DNA of 64,000 nucleotides, from the NCBI RefSeq assembly GCF_015624505.1, contig NZ_CP061379.1, positions 4,526,001 to 4,590,000 of the forward strand. Direction: 5' to 3'. The translations under genes and the position numbers were made by a program. Positions 32,719 through 41,866 of the stretch are shown one piece after another. The notes beneath the pieces were generated by a model, which did no database searches, was not told where the DNA came from, and saw nothing but the letters and a program-made list of their open reading frames with translations. Origin of the DNA: Bradyrhizobium commune. GTDB lineage: Bacteria; Pseudomonadota; Alphaproteobacteria; Rhizobiales; Xanthobacteraceae. Positions within the stretch are counted from its first letter, which is position 1. Each line of letters opens with the position of its first letter.

Positions 32719-34548
32719 ATGACAAAAAAGCCAACCAATGGGCATGCGCCCGCCGGTAACGGCACCCGCCGCCACCTTCGCTCGCAGGAATGGTTCAACA
32801 ACCCGCACAATCCGGGCATGACCGCGCTCTATATGGAGCGCTATCTGAACTACGGCCTGACCCGCGCCGAGCTCCAGTCCGGCAAGCCGATCATCGGCAT
32901 CGCGCAGACTGGTAACGACCTCTCCCCCTGCAACCGCCATCACATCGAGCTCGCGCACCGGGTGCGCGAAGGCATCCGCGAGGCCGGCGGCATTGCGATG
33001 GAATTCCCGACCCATCCCATCCAGGAGACCGGCAAGCGCCCGACCGCGGCGCTCGACCGCAACCTCGCCTATCTCGGCCTGGTCGAGATCCTCTACGGCT
33101 ATCCGCTCGACGGCGTGGTGCTGACCACCGGCTGCGACAAGACCACGCCGGCCTGCATGATGGCGGCCGCGACCGTGAACCTGCCGGCGATCGTGCTGTC
33201 GGGCGGCCCGATGCTCAACGGCTGGCATGCCGGCGAGCGCACCGGCTCCGGCACCATTGTTTGGAAATCTCGCGAAAGACTCGCCGCCGGCGAGATCGAC
33301 TATGAAGAGTTCATGGAGATCGTGGCGTCCTCGGCACCCTCCGTCGGCCATTGCAACACCATGGGCACGGCGTCGACCATGAACGGGCTTGCCGAAGCGC
33401 TCGGCTTCTCGCTGCCGGGCTGCGCGGCGATCCCCGCGCCCTATCGCGAGCGCGGCCAGATCGCCTACGAGACGGGAAAACGCGCCGTCGAGATGGTCTG
33501 GGAAGACCTCAAGCCGTCGGACATTCTGACGCGCAAGGCGTTCGAGAACTGCATCGTGATCAATTCGGCGATCGGCGGCTCGACCAACGCGCCGATCCAC
33601 ATCAACGCGCTGGCCCGTCACATCGGCGTCGAGCTGTCGATCGACGACTGGCAGAAATTCGGCCACGACGTGCCGCTGCTGGTCAACATGCAGCCGGCCG
33701 GCTTCTATCTCGGCGAGGAATTCCACCGCGCCGGCGGCGTGCCGGCCGTGGTGCGCGAATTGATGAAGCACAAGCGCATCCATGAGGACGCGGTCACGGT
33801 GAACGGCCGCGGCATCGGCGAGAACTGCAAGGATGCGCCGGTGCCGGACAACGACGTGATCCGGGCCTACGATAAGCCGCTGGTGAAAGACGCCGGCTTC
33901 CTGGTGCTGAAGGGCAATCTGTTCGATTCCGCGATCATGAAGACCAGCGTGATCTCGAAGGAATTCCGCGACCGCTATCTCAGCAATCCGAAAGACCTGA
34001 ACGCCTTCGAGGGGCGCGCGATCGTGTTCGAGGGTCCGGAAGATTATCACGAGCGAATCGACGATGCTTCGCTCGACATCGACGAGCGCTGCGTGCTGTT
34101 CATCCGCGGCACCGGCCCGATCGGCTATCCCGGCGGGGCCGAGGTCGTGAACATGCAGCCGCCGGCAGCGCTGATCAAACGCGGCATCCACTCTCTGCCC
34201 TGCATCGGCGACGGCCGCCAGTCCGGCACCTCGGGCTCGCCGTCGATCCTGAACGCCTCGCCGGAAGCCGCCGCCAATGGCGGGCTCGCGATCCTCAGGA
34301 CCAGCGACAAAGTGCGCGTCGACCTCAACAAGGGCAGCGCGAATATCCTGATCTCGGACGACGAGGTGAAGAAGCGTCACGCCGAGCTGATGGCCAACGG
34401 CGGCTTCAAGCATCCGCCGAACCAGACGCCGTGGCAGGAGATCTACCGCAACACCGTCGGCCAACAATCGACCGGCGCCTGCATGGAGCTCGCCACGCGC
34501 TACCAGAACGTCGCCGGCACGTTTGGTGTGGCGCGGGATAATCACTAG
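32719..34548 (+). CDS. IlvD/EDD family sugar-acid dehydratase
   Basis: A 609-residue iron-sulfur dehydratase. The three cluster ligands are Cys71 ([10 protein letters not shown]), Cys139 ([11 protein letters not shown]) and Cys212 ([12 protein letters not shown]). Their spacing (68 and 73 residues) is the one I recall for the [2Fe-2S] L-arabinonate dehydratase group, and the SGTSGSPS loop carries the catalytic Ser. It removes water from an aldonate, giving a 2-keto-3-deoxy acid. The start at 32719 has AGGAG six bases upstream; the frame opens earlier at 32680. Pentonate (arabinonate/xylonate), galactonate or fuconate are candidates. It is the first enzyme gene after lacI. Confidence 0.88.
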   Translation: MTKKPTNGHAPAGNGTRRHLRSQEWFNNPHNPGMTALYMERYLNYGLTRAELQSGKPIIGIAQTGNDLSPCNRHHIELAHRVREGIREAGGIAMEFPTHPIQETGKRPTAALDRNLAYLGLVEILYGYPLDGVVLTTGCDKTTPACMMAAATVNLPAIVLSGGPMLNGWHAGERTGSGTIVWKSRERLAAGEIDYEEFMEIVASSAPSVGHCNTMGTASTMNGLAEALGFSLPGCAAIPAPYRERGQIAYETGKRAVEMVWEDLKPSDILTRKAFENCIVINSAIGGSTNAPIHINALARHIGVELSIDDWQKFGHDVPLLVNMQPAGFYLGEEFHRAGGVPAVVRELMKHKRIHEDAVTVNGRGIGENCKDAPVPDNDVIRAYDKPLVKDAGFLVLKGNLFDSAIMKTSVISKEFRDRYLSNPKDLNAFEGRAIVFEGPEDYHERIDDASLDIDERCVLFIRGTGPIGYPGGAEVVNMQPPAALIKRGIHSLPCIGDGRQSGTSGSPSILNASPEAAANGGLAILRTSDKVRVDLNKGSANILISDDEVKKRHAELMANGGFKHPPNQTPWQEIYRNTVGQQSTGACMELATRYQNVAGTFGVARDNH

Positions 34549-34555
34549 GAAAGAT

Positions 34556-34656
34556 CGTCATTCCGGGATGCGCCGTAAGGCGCAGGCCCGGAATCCATAC
34601 TCCCGATCGTGGTTATGGATTCCGGGCTCGCGACTACGTCGCGCCCCGGAATGACG
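34556..34656. repeat. Dispersed repeat, second CGTCATTCCGGG element
   Basis: The ends CGTCATTCCGGG and CCCCGGAATGACG are inverted. Inside are two further palindromic units (GGCCCGGAATCCATA / TATGGATTCCGGGCTC). It is the same family as the element at 19774-19856 and lies between the dehydratase and SDR genes of one operon. Confidence 0.7.
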
Positions 34657-34682
34657 ACAATAAACAAAAGGAGAAAAACAAC

Positions 34683-35414
34683 ATGGCAGATCGCCTCAAG
34701 GGAAAGCGCGCCGTCATCACGGCTGCGGCAGCCGGTATCGGCCGCGCCTGCGCCGTCGCGTTCGCGCGTGAAGGCGCAACCGTCATCGCGACTGACATCA
34801 ACGAAGCCGGGATTGCGGGCCTGACCAAGGACGGCATCGCTGAAGTGGCAAAACTCGACGTCCGCAACACCGCCGACGTCAACGCGTTTGCGAAACGAAT
34901 CGGCAAGATCGACATCCTGCTCAATGCGGCCGGCTTCGTGCACCACGGCACCATCCTGGAGTGCTCGGAAGAGGATTTTGACTTCTCGTTCGACCTCAAC
35001 GTCAAGTCGATGCACCGGACCATCAAGGCCTTCCTGCCCGAGATGCTGGCTGGCGGCGGCGGCAGCATCGTCAACATCTCGTCCTGCGCAGCGCTGCGGC
35101 CGCCGGCGAACCGCTATGTCTACAGCTCGTCGAAAGCAGCCGTGTCGCTGCTGAGCCGGGCAGTCGCGCTCGACTTCATCACCAAGGGCATCCGCTGCAA
35201 CTCGATCTGCCCCGGCACCGTCGAGACGCCGTCGATGCTCGACCGCGCCGCGGCGCAAGGGCCGCAGGGCAAGGAGATGTTCATCTCGCGCCAGAAGATG
35301 GGCCGGCTCGGCACCGCCGACGAGATCGCCTCCATGGCGGTCTATCTCGGCAGCGACGAGAGCGCCTTCACCACCGGCGTCGACCTCGTCGTCGACGGCG
35401 GCTACATGCTCTGA
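34683..35414 (+). CDS. SDR family oxidoreductase (DHRS6 / 2-keto-3-deoxy-sugar-acid dehydrogenase type)
   Basis: A 243-residue classical SDR. The coenzyme loop is TAAAAGIG (13-20), with Ala replacing the first Gly as in the DHRS6-like group; NAAG (81-84), Ser133/134 and Y147-xxx-K151 complete the site. Members oxidise hydroxy acids or 2-keto-3-deoxy-L-fuconate-type acids with NAD. AAGGAG upstream supports the start. It is the second gene after the dehydratase, so its natural substrate may be the dehydratase product. Confidence 0.85.
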   Translation: MADRLKGKRAVITAAAAGIGRACAVAFAREGATVIATDINEAGIAGLTKDGIAEVAKLDVRNTADVNAFAKRIGKIDILLNAAGFVHHGTILECSEEDFDFSFDLNVKSMHRTIKAFLPEMLAGGGGSIVNISSCAALRPPANRYVYSSSKAAVSLLSRAVALDFITKGIRCNSICPGTVETPSMLDRAAAQGPQGKEMFISRQKMGRLGTADEIASMAVYLGSDESAFTTGVDLVVDGGYML

Positions 35415-35428
35415 CGCCAGAGGCCAGC

Positions 35429-36175
35429 ATGAACAGGATCGACCTCAACGGCCGCGCGGCAATCGTCACCGGCGGCGCGCAGGGCTTTGGCCGCGCCATC
35501 ACCGAGCGCTTCGTCGCCTCCGGCGCCAAGGTCGCGATCTGGGATTTTGACGCTACGCTGGCCGAGAGAACCGCCAAAGAAATCGGCGGCGAGACCAAGG
35601 TCTTCAAGGTCGACGTCACCGACACCGCGGCCGTCGAGCAGGCGCGCGATGCGACACTCGCCGCGTTCGGCAAGATCGACATCCTCGTCAACAACGCTGG
35701 CATCGCCGGCGTCAACAAGCCGGTCTGGGAGACCGATCTGGAGGAATGGCGCAAGGTGCTGCGCATCAACCTCGACGGTCCCTTCATCGTCTGCAAGGCG
35801 ATCGTGCCCGTGATGCTCAAGCAGAAATACGGGCGGATCGTGAACATCGCCTCGATCGCCGGCAAGGAAGGCAATCCGAACGCCTCGCATTATTCGGCCT
35901 CCAAGGCCGGCCTGATCGCGCTGACGAAATCGCTCGGCAAGGAATTGGCCGCACATGACATCCTCGTGAATGCGGTGACGCCGGCTGCCGCCAAAACCGC
36001 GATCTTCGACCAGATGACGCAACAGCATATTGATTTCATGCTGTCGAAAATCCCCAAGGGCCGCTTCGTGCTGGTGGAAGAGCTCGCGGCGATGGTCGCG
36101 TGGCTTTCATCCCAAGATTGTGGCTTCTCCACCGGCGCGGTGTTTGATATTTCCGGGGGACGGGCGACCTACTGA
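35429..36175 (+). CDS. SDR family oxidoreductase
   Basis: A 248-residue classical SDR. TGGAQGFG (14-21) binds NAD(P); NNAG (88-91), Ser142 and Y155-xxx-K159 form the active site. Asp39 near the end of beta-2 favours NAD. The sequence is like sugar or polyol dehydrogenases (3-oxoacyl-ACP-reductase-like fold). It starts 14 bases after the first SDR, so two dehydrogenases act in the same pathway, perhaps on the free sugar and on a later keto intermediate. Which does which cannot be told. Confidence 0.85.
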   Translation: MNRIDLNGRAAIVTGGAQGFGRAITERFVASGAKVAIWDFDATLAERTAKEIGGETKVFKVDVTDTAAVEQARDATLAAFGKIDILVNNAGIAGVNKPVWETDLEEWRKVLRINLDGPFIVCKAIVPVMLKQKYGRIVNIASIAGKEGNPNASHYSASKAGLIALTKSLGKELAAHDILVNAVTPAAAKTAIFDQMTQQHIDFMLSKIPKGRFVLVEELAAMVAWLSSQDCGFSTGAVFDISGGRATY

Positions 36176-36200
36176 AGCATGGCCGCCCAAGGGGGCGGCC

Positions 36201-37346
36201 ATGGACTTCAGACGTCGGGATATTGTGAAGCTCGCGGCCGGGGCATGTGCGCTGCCGCTGGTCTCGCGCGGCGCATTCGCGCAGCTCGCGCCCAATCCGC
36301 CGAGCATCCGCCCGCCCTCGCCGGCCGAGCGCGGCGCGATGGGCGGGCTCGCGCGCGCCTTCATGGACAAATACAGCGTGCCGGCGCTCTCCTTTGCGAT
36401 CGGCTATGCCGGCGCGATCGTGCACCAGGCCGCCTTCGGCGTGGCCGATCGCGAGCAAAACGAGGCGGCGACGCCGCAGCATCTGTTTCGCATCGCCAGT
36501 GTCAGCAAGATGATCACTTCGGTGACGCTGTTCCGGCTGATCGAGGAGAACCGCCTCAAGCTCACTGATCGCGTGTTCGGCCCCGACGCGCTGCTCGGCA
36601 CCGACTACGGCGCGCCGCCCTACTCGCCCGGCATCGACCAGATCACGCTCGAGCATCTCCTGACCCATACCGGCGGCGGCTGGAGCAACGACAACCGCGA
36701 TCCCATGTTCACGCATCCGCACATGGATCATGCACAGCTGATCTCATGGACGCTCGCCAACCGGCCGCCGGGCCAGCATTACGCCTACTCGAATTTCGGC
36801 TATTGCGTGCTCGGACGGGTCATCGAAAAACTCACTGGCCAGCGTTATGCCGAGCATGTCCGCGCCGAGGTGCTGGCGCGCTGCGGCGTCACCGACATGA
36901 CGATTGCGGGCAACACGAGCGACCAGCGCCAGGCCGGCGAGGTCGCCTATTACGACCGGGTCGAAAACCCCTATGAGATGAATGTCAGGCGGATGGATTC
37001 CCATGGCGGGTGGATCGCGACGCCGACCGACCTCGTACAATTCCTGATGCATGTGGACGGATATGCGCGCCCCGCCAACATCCTGCGGCCGCACACGATC
37101 CAGACCATGACCACCGCGCCGAGCTACAGCCCGGACTACGCTAAGGGTTTTTGCATCAACAATTCGGGCAATTGGTGGCACAATGGCAGCCTGCCTGGCA
37201 CCTCTACCATTGCGGTCAGGACCCATGGCGGCTTCTGCTGGGCTGCCTTCACCAACACCAGGCGGCCGAACACCAAGATGGACGACGAACTCGACGAGCT
37301 CAACTGGAGCATGGCGCGCCAGGTCAGCGAATGGAAGGTGGCCTGA
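36201..37346 (+). CDS. Serine hydrolase, beta-lactamase/esterase family
   Basis: A 381-residue class-C-like serine hydrolase. An apparent twin-arginine leader (FRRRDIVKLAAGACALPL...AFA) suggests export. S100-V-S-K103 is the nucleophile motif and Y196-S-N198 the second catalytic motif. Such proteins include esterases, lactonases and D-peptidases; a lactonase role for a sugar-acid pathway is possible but not shown. The start at 36201 is chosen because the region upstream belongs to the SDR frame and the Tat motif begins here. The next gene (GFA) starts four bases after its stop. Confidence 0.8.
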   Translation: MDFRRRDIVKLAAGACALPLVSRGAFAQLAPNPPSIRPPSPAERGAMGGLARAFMDKYSVPALSFAIGYAGAIVHQAAFGVADREQNEAATPQHLFRIASVSKMITSVTLFRLIEENRLKLTDRVFGPDALLGTDYGAPPYSPGIDQITLEHLLTHTGGGWSNDNRDPMFTHPHMDHAQLISWTLANRPPGQHYAYSNFGYCVLGRVIEKLTGQRYAEHVRAEVLARCGVTDMTIAGNTSDQRQAGEVAYYDRVENPYEMNVRRMDSHGGWIATPTDLVQFLMHVDGYARPANILRPHTIQTMTTAPSYSPDYAKGFCINNSGNWWHNGSLPGTSTIAVRTHGGFCWAAFTNTRRPNTKMDDELDELNWSMARQVSEWKVA

Positions 37347-37349
37347 GCC

Positions 37350-37742
37350 ATGATCCGGGAAGGTGGATGCCTGTGCGGCGCGGTGCGGTTCAAGGCGGAG
37401 GGCGAGCCGCTCAACGTCCGCGTCTGCCATTGCCGACTGTGCCAGAAGGCGATGGGCTCGCCCTACTTTGCGCGTGCGCAGTTCGACCAGAAAGCGCTGA
37501 CCGTCGAGGGCGAGACGGGGCGCTATGCGTCATCCGAAAACATCGACCGCGTGTTCTGCAAGCAGTGCGGCACGCGGCTGTTCTCCTGGCGCCGCAACGG
37601 CACGCTGGCGGGCGTCGCACTCGCGACTTTCGATGACCGCAACGCCTTTGCACCGACCGAGCATATCTGGGTCAGCGAGAAGATGGCGTGGGTCGAGATC
37701 GAGGACGGCATGATCCAATATCCCGAAACGATTCCTGCCTGA
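37350..37742 (+). CDS. GFA family protein
   Basis: A 130-residue protein of the glutathione-dependent formaldehyde-activating-enzyme family. The zinc sites are CLCGAVRF near the N-terminus, CHCRLCQ, and CKQCGTR. Most members have unknown activity and are not formaldehyde enzymes. It is translationally linked to the serine hydrolase upstream and the M50 protease gene follows after 16 bases. Confidence 0.85.
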   Translation: MIREGGCLCGAVRFKAEGEPLNVRVCHCRLCQKAMGSPYFARAQFDQKALTVEGETGRYASSENIDRVFCKQCGTRLFSWRRNGTLAGVALATFDDRNAFAPTEHIWVSEKMAWVEIEDGMIQYPETIPA

Positions 37743-37758
37743 TGAGAACGGACGAGCC

Positions 37759-38457
37759 GTGAACATCTCCCTCTACGACCTCTCCGTCTGGGTGCTGCCG
37801 GTGCTGCTCGCCATCACCTTCCACGAAGCGGCGCATGGCTTCGTGGCGCACCGTCTCGGGGACAACACGGCCTGGCAGCTCGGACGCGTCAGCTTCAATC
37901 CCCTCCGCCATATCGATCCGTTCGGCACCCTGATCCTGCCGGCGATGCTGCTGTTTGCGCATTCGCCGTTCCTGTTCGGCTATGCCAAGCCGGTGCCGGT
38001 GAATTTTCGTAATCTCAACAATCCGAAGCTCGACATGGTCTGGGTGGCGCTGGCCGGTCCACTCACCAACATCCTGCTGGCGCTTGCTACGGGCCTGGCA
38101 TTCCATGCCTTGCCGCTTGCTCCGGCAAGCTCGGCGCAATGGATCGCGAACAACCTTGTGAATTCGCTCCGGATCAACGCCGTGCTGGCGGTCTTCAACA
38201 TGATGCCGATCCCGCCGCTCGACGGCGGACGGGTCGCGGTCGGGCTGCTGCCCCGGCCGCTCGCTTTGCCCCTGGCGCGGCTCGAGCCGTTCGGCATGCT
38301 GATCCTGATCGCGCTGCTGATCGTGCTGCCTTTGGTCGGTTCCCGGTTCGGTCTAAATCTTGATGCTATTTCAGTAATACTGGGAACGTTGACCGATTAT
38401 GTGATTCAGGCTGTTCTCTTGCTGACCGGCAATGCGTACTTGATGCAATACGCTTGA
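37759..38457 (+). CDS. Site-2 protease family (M50) membrane metalloprotease
   Basis: A 232-residue polytopic protein. H22-E-A-A-H26 is the zinc-binding HExxH within a transmembrane helix, and NMMPIPPLDGGR carries the second metal ligand Asp. At least five hydrophobic segments flank them, as in rhomboid-sized S2P homologues. It would cleave membrane substrates within the bilayer; the target is unknown. It starts with GTG 37759 and a weak ribosome site. Confidence 0.85.
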   Translation: MNISLYDLSVWVLPVLLAITFHEAAHGFVAHRLGDNTAWQLGRVSFNPLRHIDPFGTLILPAMLLFAHSPFLFGYAKPVPVNFRNLNNPKLDMVWVALAGPLTNILLALATGLAFHALPLAPASSAQWIANNLVNSLRINAVLAVFNMMPIPPLDGGRVAVGLLPRPLALPLARLEPFGMLILIALLIVLPLVGSRFGLNLDAISVILGTLTDYVIQAVLLLTGNAYLMQYA

Positions 38458-38508
38458 CGATCCTGACGATCCTGCACCTGAAGACAAGCCGAAGGGCTCG
38501 AGGCCAAT

Positions 38509-38949
38509 TTGGTCAAAGCTGCCGATATGCTGATCGCGCGACGCGCGGACACCCGTGCCCGCGCCGATTTTGCCACTTGGAAGATGATGGCCAAGCTGAA
38601 TGGGTTATCGGCCCTGCCCGAGGACGCACAGGGCTTCCTCGCCGGTTACAAGAAGCTTCTGGAGCGGATGAGTGAGGGCGAGGCGACCGAGGCGGCCATC
38701 GCCGAGGTCTACAAATCCTACTATCTGGAGATGGGCGGCGGCGGGAACCCGCCGGACGTCCGCACCCGGCAGGCCGAGCCTGCGAAGGACAATGTTACCG
38801 CCTTCCGGCGCCCGGCGCCTAAGGCGAAGAAGGCCGGCTTCTTCGGGATGGCAGCGGTCAGCGGAACCCAGAAGCGCCCCCTCCCGGTGGCGCTGATCTT
38901 CGCCTGCCTGGTCGTGGTCTATGTCGGGATCAAGTTCTACTGGCGCTGA
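38509..38949 (+). CDS. Unknown protein with C-terminal membrane anchor
   Basis: A 146-residue protein. Residues about 1-65 are a helical, charged domain (WKMMAKLNGLSALP...AEVYKSYYLEMG), then a Pro-rich linker (GGGGNPPDV, FRRPAPKAKKAG), then a single C-terminal transmembrane helix (LPVALIFACLVVVYVGIKFYW), so it is a tail-anchored protein. The start is a TTG at 38509 with CGAGG upstream; an ATG at 38527 is an alternative. I do not recognise a family. Confidence 0.65.
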   Translation: MVKAADMLIARRADTRARADFATWKMMAKLNGLSALPEDAQGFLAGYKKLLERMSEGEATEAAIAEVYKSYYLEMGGGGNPPDVRTRQAEPAKDNVTAFRRPAPKAKKAGFFGMAAVSGTQKRPLPVALIFACLVVVYVGIKFYWR

Positions 38950-38960
38950 CGGACACGCCG

Positions 38961-39767
38961 CTACTTTGGCGGCTTCTTGAAATTCACCGGCAGGCTGAAG
39001 GAGAACTGATCGTCCGTCAGCTCGGCCGGCGGAACCGGCACGGGATCCGAACGGCGCACCATGGCGATGGCCTCGTTGTCGAAAACGGAATCACCCGAGG
39101 ATTCCGTCACATCGACGGAAACGACGTTGCCGCGGCGGTTCAGGACCAGGCTGAGCTTGACGGCCGTCGTCTTGTTCTTGTCCTTGGGGTAACGCTTGTG
39201 CAGCTCGAAATAGGCGCTGATCCGCTTGCCCCACTCGGCCGTCAGCTTGCTGATGTCCTTGCCGATGCCCTGGTGCGGTGCCGCCGCCTTTTCATCCTCG
39301 CGCGCGTTTTCGTTGAGCGTCTGCCTCGCCGAATCCTGGGCGTTCGGTGTCTCCTCGACCGCCTGGCTCTCGACCTTGGCCACCTTCGTGGTCTCCTCGA
39401 CCGGCTTCTTGGAGTCGTTTTCGGTGACGAGGCGGTCCGGGTCCTCGGCTTCGTGAGGTATTTCCTTCGGCAGATCGGTTTCTTTGACCTCGGCCTGCTG
39501 CTGCATCTGCTGTGGCTGGTACTGCTGGGCTTCACTATCCGGCCCCGGCGGCAAGTCTGTCTCCGGAAGCTTCGGCGAGGTCATTTCGACGGCGAACTCG
39601 GCACCGTTGGCCCCAAGACCGTCGTCTGCCTCATCAGTCTGCAAATGCGACAGCGCCCATGCGGCACCGCCAAGATGTAGCCCGAGCGCCGCCGTTCCGG
39701 CCAGGACCCACAGCACAGCCAGGAGCCACAGCCGGGATCGTTTCACTTCGAGAACAGGATCGGACAT
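38961..39767 (-). CDS. TonB-like energy transducer
   Basis: A 268-residue protein with an N-terminal membrane helix (about residues 12-35), a long acidic, Glu/Pro/Gln-rich periplasmic spacer (about 36-165) and a C-terminal TonB domain (about 170-268; AVKLSLVLNRRGNVVSVDVTESSGDSVFDNEAIAMVRRSDPVPVPP). It passes proton-motive energy from ExbB/ExbD to outer-membrane receptors. It is the last gene of the iron-uptake operon, 10 bases after exbD. Confidence 0.88.
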   Translation of the reverse strand: MSDPVLEVKRSRLWLLAVLWVLAGTAALGLHLGGAAWALSHLQTDEADDGLGANGAEFAVEMTSPKLPETDLPPGPDSEAQQYQPQQMQQQAEVKETDLPKEIPHEAEDPDRLVTENDSKKPVEETTKVAKVESQAVEETPNAQDSARQTLNENAREDEKAAAPHQGIGKDISKLTAEWGKRISAYFELHKRYPKDKNKTTAVKLSLVLNRRGNVVSVDVTESSGDSVFDNEAIAMVRRSDPVPVPPAELTDDQFSFSLPVNFKKPPK

Positions 39768-39777
39768 CGCGCCGCCG

Positions 39778-40239
39778 TCAGGGTTTGACCGTATCCGGCG
39801 ACGGCGCAGCCGCCGCAGGAGGCGCCTCCAGCGCCACCAGCTTGACCCGAGAATAGCCGCCGGAGCGCAGGATTTCCATCACGCTCATCAGCTCGCCATA
39901 GGGCACGGCGCGGTCGGCGCGCAGGAACACGTACTTGTCCTTGCTCATGTCGGCGAGCGCATCGAGCGAGCTGATCAGCTCGGTGCGCTTGACCGCGTTT
40001 TCCCCGATCGCCAACGTCAGATCGGGCTTGATGCTGACATAGGTCGGCTTGTCCGGCTTCTTCTGCGGCATTGCGCTCGACGTCGGCAGGTCGATCGGCA
40101 GATCGACCGTCGACAGCGGCGCGGCGACCATGAAGATGATCAGCAGCACCAGAATGACGTCGATGAACGGCGTGACGTTGATGTCATGCGTCTCGGAGAA
40201 ATCGTCGTCGTCATCATTGTCTGTGAGCGAAACGGCCAT
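39778..40239 (-). CDS. exbD: Biopolymer transport protein ExbD
   Basis: A 153-residue ExbD/TolR family protein. The N-terminus is cytoplasmic (MAVSLTDNDDDDDFSETHDINVTPFIDVILVLLIIFMVAAP) with a single transmembrane helix carrying the conserved Asp of the proton channel. The C-terminal periplasmic domain is present. Its start is three bases after the exbB stop. Confidence 0.92.
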   Translation of the reverse strand: MAVSLTDNDDDDDFSETHDINVTPFIDVILVLLIIFMVAAPLSTVDLPIDLPTSSAMPQKKPDKPTYVSIKPDLTLAIGENAVKRTELISSLDALADMSKDKYVFLRADRAVPYGELMSVMEILRSGGYSRVKLVALEAPPAAAAPSPDTVKP

Positions 40240-40242
40240 GGT

Positions 40243-41160
40243 TCACTCCGCCGCGCGCGAATGCGCGCCACCGTGGGTGCGGTCGAGATCGCGCGAGAGC
40301 AGCCGCGCCGCCGCGCCCGAGGCGCGGTTGACGAGCTCGAGATAGCTCTTCGTCACGCGCGAGAAGTGGTTGTAGATGATGACCGCAGGGATCGCGGCGA
40401 CGAGGCCGATCGCGGTCGCCAGCAGCGCTTCGGCGATGCCGGGCGCGACGACGGCAAGGTTCGTGGTCTGCGACTTCGAGATGCCGATGAAGCTGTTCAT
40501 GATGCCCCACACGGTGCCGAACAGGCCGACGAAAGGCGACGTCGAGCCGATACTGGCGAGCACGCCCATGCCGATGCGGATGCGCCGCGCTTCCGCCCGC
40601 GTGATCTCCGAAAAGCTCGATGCCGCGCGCTCCTTGATGCCGGTGTCGCTGGACAGGCCGGCCGACATCCGCGCCTCACGCAACGCCGCCGTCAGGAACG
40701 ATGGAAGGATTCCCTCCCTGGCGCCAAGCGCCATCTGCGCTTCGGCGAGCGAGCGCGCCTCCGCGATCTTCTTCAGCGCCGAACGCAGCTTGCCGGAAAC
40801 GACCGAGAGCTCGATCGACTTGGCGATGAAGACGGTCCAGGTCATCAGCGAGGCGAACGCAAGCCCGATCATCACCGCCTTCACGATGATGTCCGCCGAC
40901 ATGAACATCACCCAGGGCGACAATTCCTTCATGGCCGGCGCGATGCCGGGTGTCGCATCGGGCTTCGCGGCCACTGGCGCGGCCGTGACAGACGCGGTCG
41001 GCGCGGCGACAGCGGTTGCCGACGGTGCAGCTGCCGGAGCCGGCGATTGTGCCGGCGCCGCCGGCTGGTTTGGTGTCTGGGCAGAAACAGGAGCTGCGAG
41101 CCAGGTCGCCGCCAGAACGACGGCTGCGGCGAGGCTTGCTTGGAAAGTTGTCTTCTTCAT
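40243..41160 (-). CDS. exbB: TonB-system energizer ExbB
   Basis: A 305-residue ExbB with a signal-like N-terminus and a Pro/Ala-rich periplasmic stretch (about residues 28-75), as seen in rhizobial ExbB. Three transmembrane helices follow; [19 protein letters not shown] and [19 protein letters not shown] are the standard proton-channel helices. Its ATG overlaps the PiuC stop (ATGA), so it is coupled to that gene. Confidence 0.92.
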   Translation of the reverse strand: MKKTTFQASLAAAVVLAATWLAAPVSAQTPNQPAAPAQSPAPAAAPSATAVAAPTASVTAAPVAAKPDATPGIAPAMKELSPWVMFMSADIIVKAVMIGLAFASLMTWTVFIAKSIELSVVSGKLRSALKKIAEARSLAEAQMALGAREGILPSFLTAALREARMSAGLSSDTGIKERAASSFSEITRAEARRIRIGMGVLASIGSTSPFVGLFGTVWGIMNSFIGISKSQTTNLAVVAPGIAEALLATAIGLVAAIPAVIIYNHFSRVTKSYLELVNRASGAAARLLSRDLDRTHGGAHSRAAE

Positions 41161-41846
41161 ACTTCGGCCCAGTAGCGAATGAGGTTGTGATAGATACCCG
41201 TCAATTTGACTGTTTCGGGATCGTCGCGCCCGAGACGTTGCACCAGCGCCTGGATGGCGGTGTCGAGATCAAAGATCATGCTGCGGGCTTGATCGTCCCG
41301 TATCATGCTCTGGAGCCAGAAGAAAGACGCAACCCGCGCCCCCCTCGTCACCGGGGTGACGAGATGCAGGCTCGTGGAGGGATAAAGCACGCAATCCCCG
41401 GCTGGCAACTTGACTTCGTGCGAACCGTAGGTGTCCTCGATCACAAGTTCGCCACCGTCGTACTCCTCGGGCTCGCTGAGGAACAGCGTGACCGAGAGGT
41501 CGGTGCGGATGCGAAGGCCGGTCAGGCGATCGCCCCGGATCGCGTTGTCGACATGCAGGCCGAAATGGTGGCCGCTATCCGCCGCATAGCGGTTGAACAG
41601 CGGCGGGAAGATCTGGAGCGGAATCGCGGCCGCCAGGAACCGCGGATTCGACGTCAGCGCCGAAATGATGCGGTTGCCGAGCTTGCGCGCAACCTCGCTG
41701 TCCGGCGGCAACTGCTCGTTGCGCTTGACCATTGCTGACTGCGCGCCCGCGGTGGAACGGCCGTCCTCCCATTCGCTGGCGTCCATGATGCGGCGGAACT
41801 CCGCCACATCATCCTTGCTCAGGACGCCGTCTATGCATGTCAGCAT
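41157..41846 (-). CDS. PiuC/YbiX family Fe(II)/2-oxoglutarate dioxygenase
   Basis: A 229-residue PKHD-type hydroxylase. His98-x-Asp100 ([12 protein letters not shown]), His161 ([14 protein letters not shown]) and Arg171 are the iron and 2-oxoglutarate ligands. PiuC-type enzymes are encoded beside TonB-dependent siderophore receptors and are induced by iron limitation. It lies 20 bases after receptor 1 and overlaps exbB, in the iron-uptake operon. Confidence 0.9.
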   Translation of the reverse strand: MLTCIDGVLSKDDVAEFRRIMDASEWEDGRSTAGAQSAMVKRNEQLPPDSEVARKLGNRIISALTSNPRFLAAAIPLQIFPPLFNRYAADSGHHFGLHVDNAIRGDRLTGLRIRTDLSVTLFLSEPEEYDGGELVIEDTYGSHEVKLPAGDCVLYPSTSLHLVTPVTRGARVASFFWLQSMIRDDQARSMIFDLDTAIQALVQRLGRDDPETVKLTGIYHNLIRYWAEV

Positions 41847-41866
41847 GGCACCTCGTTATGTCTCCA

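Noticed and set aside
32581..34545. 654-codon open frame antisense to the dehydratase
   Set aside because: It is a compositional shadow; the dehydratase has the Cys ligands and a ribosome site on the plus strand.
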